A stretch of 64,000 nt of DNA, taken from Chryseobacterium aurantiacum (GTDB lineage Bacteria > Bacteroidota > Bacteroidia > Flavobacteriales > Weeksellaceae). The position numbers and the translations under genes were made by a program. The stretch lies in contig NZ_PXUE01000005.1 in assembly GCF_003020585.1 (NCBI RefSeq), positions 186,001-250,000 on the forward strand, written 5' to 3'. Positions 60,687 through 64,000 of the stretch are shown here, one piece after another (positions within the stretch are counted from its first letter, which is position 1; each line of letters opens with the position of its first letter). The notes beneath the pieces are model-generated. The model did not search any database. It saw only the letters and a program-made list of their open reading frames with translations, and was not told the DNA's origin.

Positions 60687-61514
60687 ATGGACAATAACAA
60701 AGACATGTCCTTTCTTGGGCACATTGGAGAATTAAGAGGGCATTTGGTCCGTTCGATTATTGCTATCATCATTGCAGCCTTTGCGGTTGGTTTCAATATC
60801 AATTGGATTATGGACCACGTTTTTTTTGGTCCTACCAGAAATGATTTTCCTACATTCAAAGTTGTTAATCATTTTTCTAGAATGATCTTAGGAGAAGACA
60901 GTATTCATCTTCCGAAGGATTTTCCTGTGCGTGTACAGAGGCTGTATCAGCAGTTTAATGTAATGATGTCAGTTTCCATATTTGGAGGAATAGTAGCGGC
61001 TTTCCCTTATATTGTATGGGAATTATGGCGTTTCATTGGTCCTGCTTTGCACCCGAGAGAAAGAAAAAATTCCATCTTTATTATTAATGCAGTATGGATG
61101 CTTTTCATGACAGGGGTTTTATGTGGTTACTTTTTAATTCTACCTTTTGCAGTAAATTTTGGAGTGATTTTTAAGATTTCAGACATTATTGTTCCACTTT
61201 ATGACCTGAGTGATTATACTACTTTATTTTTACAGGTGGTATTAGGGATGGGTGTTATCTTTCTTTTCCCTATTTTGATCTATTTCCTTACCACTATTGG
61301 AATTTTGACACCAGCATTCATGAAGACCTATCGTCGTCACGCAATTGTATTGATTATGGTAGTGGCTGCAATTATTACTCCTGCAGATGTATTGAGTATG
61401 TTGATGGCTGCTTTCCCATTGCTTATTTTATATGAATTCAGTATCATGATGTGTACGTTTACTTATAAAAAGCTACAAAAGAGCAATGGAAATCTTCCTG
61501 TTGTACAAAAATAA
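60687..61514 (+). CDS. tatC: Sec-independent protein translocase TatC
   Basis: This is the core subunit of the twin-arginine pathway. The 275-residue protein has six helices and the TatC features: MSFLGHIGELRGHLVRSIIA at the start, FPYIVWELWRFIGPALHPRE, and RHAIVLIMVVAAIITPADVL. No tatA gene is adjacent. It would export folded cofactor proteins, which can include molybdenum enzymes. Confidence 0.95.
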   Translation: MDNNKDMSFLGHIGELRGHLVRSIIAIIIAAFAVGFNINWIMDHVFFGPTRNDFPTFKVVNHFSRMILGEDSIHLPKDFPVRVQRLYQQFNVMMSVSIFGGIVAAFPYIVWELWRFIGPALHPRERKNSIFIINAVWMLFMTGVLCGYFLILPFAVNFGVIFKISDIIVPLYDLSDYTTLFLQVVLGMGVIFLFPILIYFLTTIGILTPAFMKTYRRHAIVLIMVVAAIITPADVLSMLMAAFPLLILYEFSIMMCTFTYKKLQKSNGNLPVVQK

Positions 61515-61545
61515 TTAAGAAATAAAATTTTATCATCTATATCAG

Positions 61546-61567
61546 AAGCCCGGCAATAGTCGGGCTT
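61546..61567 (+). terminator. Terminator of tatC
   Basis: AAGCCCG (61546-61552) pairs with CGGGCTT (61561-61567), followed by a T-rich run. It lies 31 bases past the tatC stop. Confidence 0.8.
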
Positions 61568-61734
61568 TTTGATTTTTTTTAACGATTAAAGATGAAAGGA
61601 TTTTATGTTCGATACATGACACACTGCTGAAATTTCATATTAAATTGGAAACCTCACAGGTGTTTTCTAGATAAATTACTCATCATTTTCACTTCATCTT
61701 TATTTAGCTCTTAATTTTATTTTATACTTTTGAA

Positions 61735-61742
61735 AAGATTAT
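61735..61742 (+). promoter_or_regulatory. -7 promoter box of the M1 peptidase gene
   Basis: TACTTTTG is a full TAnnTTTG match, 14 bases before the ATG at 61757. Confidence 0.5.
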
Positions 61743-61756
61743 TAATTTAATTTTAT

Positions 61757-63388
61757 ATGAAAAAGCTGTCATACACCCTTTTATTTGTTTCCGGAATTGC
61801 CTTTGGACAGTTCTTTGAAAAGGGTAAGGTTTATACAAAACAGGATACATTAAAGGGTTCCAATACTGCGTTCAGAGATTTCTGGGATGTCAAAAAATAT
61901 GATTTTTCCGTAGAACCTGACTTTGAACAAAAAAGCATTAAAGGGACAAATAAAATAAGCTTTGAAATTATAAAAAATGTCACCAATCCTGTCTTTCAGA
62001 TTGATCTTCAACAGCCCATGAAAGCTGATAAAGTTACAGGAAACTTCCCCATTGCCAGTTATAAGCAGGACGGAGACTTTATTTTTATTACTACCAATAA
62101 AAAATTTAAAAAAGGCGAGAAATACACCATAGATGTCACTTATTCCGGAAATCCGTTAATTGCTAAAAATGCTCCTTGGGACGGAGGATGGGTCTTTACT
62201 AAGGATCAAAATGGAAATCCTTGGATGAGCCCGGCTGTTCAGGGAATTGGTTCTTCTATTTGGCTACCTACCAAAGATATATGGAGTGATGAACCGGATA
62301 ATGGTATCATCATGAAAATTATAACACCCAATGACCTTGTAGGAGTTGGAAACGGCAGGCTGATTGATAAAAAAACCAATGGTAGCAAGACTACCTACAC
62401 ATGGGAAGTGAAAAATCCTATCAATGACTACTCTATTATTCCTAATATTGGTAAATATGTCAACTTCAAGGATACCTTTGATGGAGAAAAGGGAAAGCTG
62501 GACCTGGATTACTGGGTTCTTGATTATAATCTTGAAAAAGCAAAGAAACAGTTTCAACAGGTAAAGCCAATGCTTTCTGCATTTGAACACTGGTTTGGGC
62601 CTTATCCTTTCTATGAGGACTCTTATAAACTGGTAGATTCGCCTTATTTAGGAATGGAACACCAAAGTAATGTTGCCTATGGAAACGATTATCAGAATGG
62701 ATACCGTGGGAAAGATCTTTCCGGAACCGGAGTCGGGCTAAAGTGGGATTACATCATAGTTCATGAGAGCGGCCATGAATGGTTTGCCAATAACATCACG
62801 GCCAAGGATCAGGCAGATATGTGGATCCATGAGAGCTTTACGATGTATTCCGAGGTTCTCTTTACAGAAAACTATATTGATAAAAAGTCGGCAGATATCT
62901 ACATGGTAGGCCTTAGAAATAAGATTCAGAATGATGCTCCAATCATTGGGCAATATGGGGTGAGAAATGAAGGCAGTGGCGATATGTACCCTAAAGGCGC
63001 CTACATGCTGCATACCATCAGACAGGTCATTAATAATGATGAAAAATTCAGGCAGATCCTAAGAGGACTGAGTAAAGATTTTTATCATCAGACGGTTACT
63101 ACTAAACAAATTGAAGATTATATTTCATCCAAATCAGGAATTGATTTTTCAAGTGTGTTCAATCAGTATTTAAGAACAATTAAGATTCCTACGCTTGAGT
63201 ATTCTCAAAATGGAGATTCTTTTAAATTCAGATATACGGATGTTGTAAAAAACCTGAAGCTCCCTATCATCATCAATGGAGATCAAACCATAAACCCCAC
63301 TGAGGAATGGCAGACCGTGAAGCTTAAAAAAAATACTCCGGTTGAATTGAGTAAGAACTATTATATTAATTATAAGAACGTTCAATAA
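61757..63388 (+). CDS. M1-family metallopeptidase, secreted
   Basis: The 543-residue protein has a signal peptide (LFVSGIAFGQ) and the zinc site HESGHEW (His336, Glu337, His340) with the third ligand Glu359 18 residues on (DMWIHESFTMYSE). The exopeptidase motif is GMEHQ at 299-303, in place of GAMEN. Aminopeptidase N-like folds follow. It lacks the C-terminal helical domain of larger M1 enzymes. It is exported and probably periplasmic. Confidence 0.92.
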   Translation: MKKLSYTLLFVSGIAFGQFFEKGKVYTKQDTLKGSNTAFRDFWDVKKYDFSVEPDFEQKSIKGTNKISFEIIKNVTNPVFQIDLQQPMKADKVTGNFPIASYKQDGDFIFITTNKKFKKGEKYTIDVTYSGNPLIAKNAPWDGGWVFTKDQNGNPWMSPAVQGIGSSIWLPTKDIWSDEPDNGIIMKIITPNDLVGVGNGRLIDKKTNGSKTTYTWEVKNPINDYSIIPNIGKYVNFKDTFDGEKGKLDLDYWVLDYNLEKAKKQFQQVKPMLSAFEHWFGPYPFYEDSYKLVDSPYLGMEHQSNVAYGNDYQNGYRGKDLSGTGVGLKWDYIIVHESGHEWFANNITAKDQADMWIHESFTMYSEVLFTENYIDKKSADIYMVGLRNKIQNDAPIIGQYGVRNEGSGDMYPKGAYMLHTIRQVINNDEKFRQILRGLSKDFYHQTVTTKQIEDYISSKSGIDFSSVFNQYLRTIKIPTLEYSQNGDSFKFRYTDVVKNLKLPIIINGDQTINPTEEWQTVKLKKNTPVELSKNYYINYKNVQ

Positions 63389-63403
63389 ATAAAAATCAAA
63401 AGG

Positions 63404-63443
63404 GCAAAATTGCAAAAATAACACTGCAAATTTTGCTCTTTTT
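63404..63443 (+). terminator. Terminator of the M1 peptidase gene
   Basis: GCAAAATTGCA (63404-63414) pairs with TGCAAATTTTGC (63425-63436), with one bulged base, and a T-run follows. Confidence 0.7.
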
Positions 63444-63582
63444 TTGTACAACAATATTCCGTACCGTCAACTTTCTACAGTTTTACTTTTTTGTCTCATC
63501 AAATTTTAATAAAAATTTAACACCCTATTTCGTAACAAATTGCAGAAAGAAAATCACTAATTAATTTTAAAATTTAAACCAA

Positions 63583-64000
63583 ATGAGAAAAACAGCACTT
63601 AGCTTAGCTCTTTTCGCCGCTTTTTTAGCCAATGCACAGTCTATAAAAACCACTATAGATCTTGTTAATGTAAAAGATGATAAAGTAGCCGTTACTATGG
63701 AATTTCCTAAAATGAAATCCGGGGATATTAAGTTTCATTTCCCTAAAACAGTTCCGGGTACTTATTCTGTAGATGATTACGGAAGATTTGTAGAAGGAAT
63801 TAAGTTTTATGATAACAAAGGCAAAGAACTTACTTATACAAAAGTAAATGACAATACCTATTCATTGAAAAACGCTCAAAACCTGAGCAAAATCTCTTAT
63901 CTTGTGAATGACAGCTTTGATGAGGAAATGGATGTGTCAAAACATAAAGCCGTATTTTCTCCCTCTGGAACTGATATTGAACAGGGAAAAGTTTACATGA
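63583..64000 (+). CDS. M61-family glycyl aminopeptidase-like protein (3' end missing)
   Basis: A signal peptide (MRKTALSLALFAAFLANAQ) is followed by a beta-rich N-terminal domain with the family's PGTYSVDDYGRFVEGIKFYD. The frame is open to the right edge of the window, so the HEXXH catalytic domain lies outside. The N-terminal domain of M61 peptidases resembles this closely, and the neighbouring M1 peptidase suggests a peptidase pair. The assignment is good but depends on the missing part. Confidence 0.8.
   Translation, partial: MRKTALSLALFAAFLANAQSIKTTIDLVNVKDDKVAVTMEFPKMKSGDIKFHFPKTVPGTYSVDDYGRFVEGIKFYDNKGKELTYTKVNDNTYSLKNAQNLSKISYLVNDSFDEEMDVSKHKAVFSPSGTDIEQGKVYM

Noticed and set aside
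1..64000. CRISPR array, insertion sequence or integrase
   Set aside because: No spaced direct repeats of CRISPR type, no transposase or integrase motifs and no terminal inverted repeats with target duplications were seen in the window.

Overview
The window reads as a chromosomal segment of a Bacteroidota bacterium of the family Weeksellaceae, most like Chryseobacterium. The grounds are the AT-rich sequence, promoters of the Bacteroidetes type (-7 box TAnnTTTG), a gliding-motility/T9SS C-terminal sorting domain, a TonB-dependent receptor, DUF4476 and HPP proteins, and the recQ/kdsD/tatC neighbourhood. The genus is an inference from protein style; no rRNA or tRNA gene is visible.

Region 1 (1-13.5 kb) serves molybdenum and nitrate. 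A tightly overlapping operon carries moeA (cut by the window edge), a ModE-type DNA-binding protein, mobA, a TonB-dependent receptor, moaD, a moeB-rhodanese gene, moaE and a moaC-moaB fusion. It is followed by modABC with its own promoter. Facing it are an Rrf2-family regulator, with two copies of one palindromic operator at its promoter, and a leftward operon of two NarK-type transporters and an outer-membrane barrel. No moaA and no nitrate reductase gene is present, so both are expected just outside.

Region 2 (13.5-24 kb) holds an isoaspartyl peptidase, a small YtxH-like protein behind a candidate sigma-54 promoter, and five paralogous PH-SHOCT proteins, three of them with an N-terminal zinc knuckle. 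An amidinotransferase-fold gene sits among these five. Then come hisS, an HRDC protein, ssb and an O-methyltransferase.

Region 3 (24-38 kb) has a rightward run of eight closely spaced small genes (arginase-like, HPP, zinc-finger, TIGR01777 epimerase, Nudix, lipoprotein, DUF2750, DUF2306). It continues with a VOC protein, a WG/Sel1-repeat protein paired with a TPR protein, two paralogous secreted cysteine-containing proteins of unknown function, and a double retropepsin-like protein.

Region 4 (38-50 kb) has an AraC-type regulator next to an SDR gene with a 21-bp direct repeat between them. It also has a TetR-TolC-MFP-RND efflux operon with repeated operator-like palindromes, and a 1304-residue T9SS surface protein.

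Region 5 (50-64 kb) is mostly housekeeping: a CvfB-like S1 protein, lpd, a glycosyltransferase, recQ divergent from kdsD, a Crp/Fnr regulator, a DJ-1/PfpI protein, tatC, an M1 peptidase and the start of an M61 peptidase. The least explained parts are the PH-SHOCT array, the TonB receptor inside the molybdenum-cofactor operon, the paralogous secreted pair, and several operator-like DNA structures.
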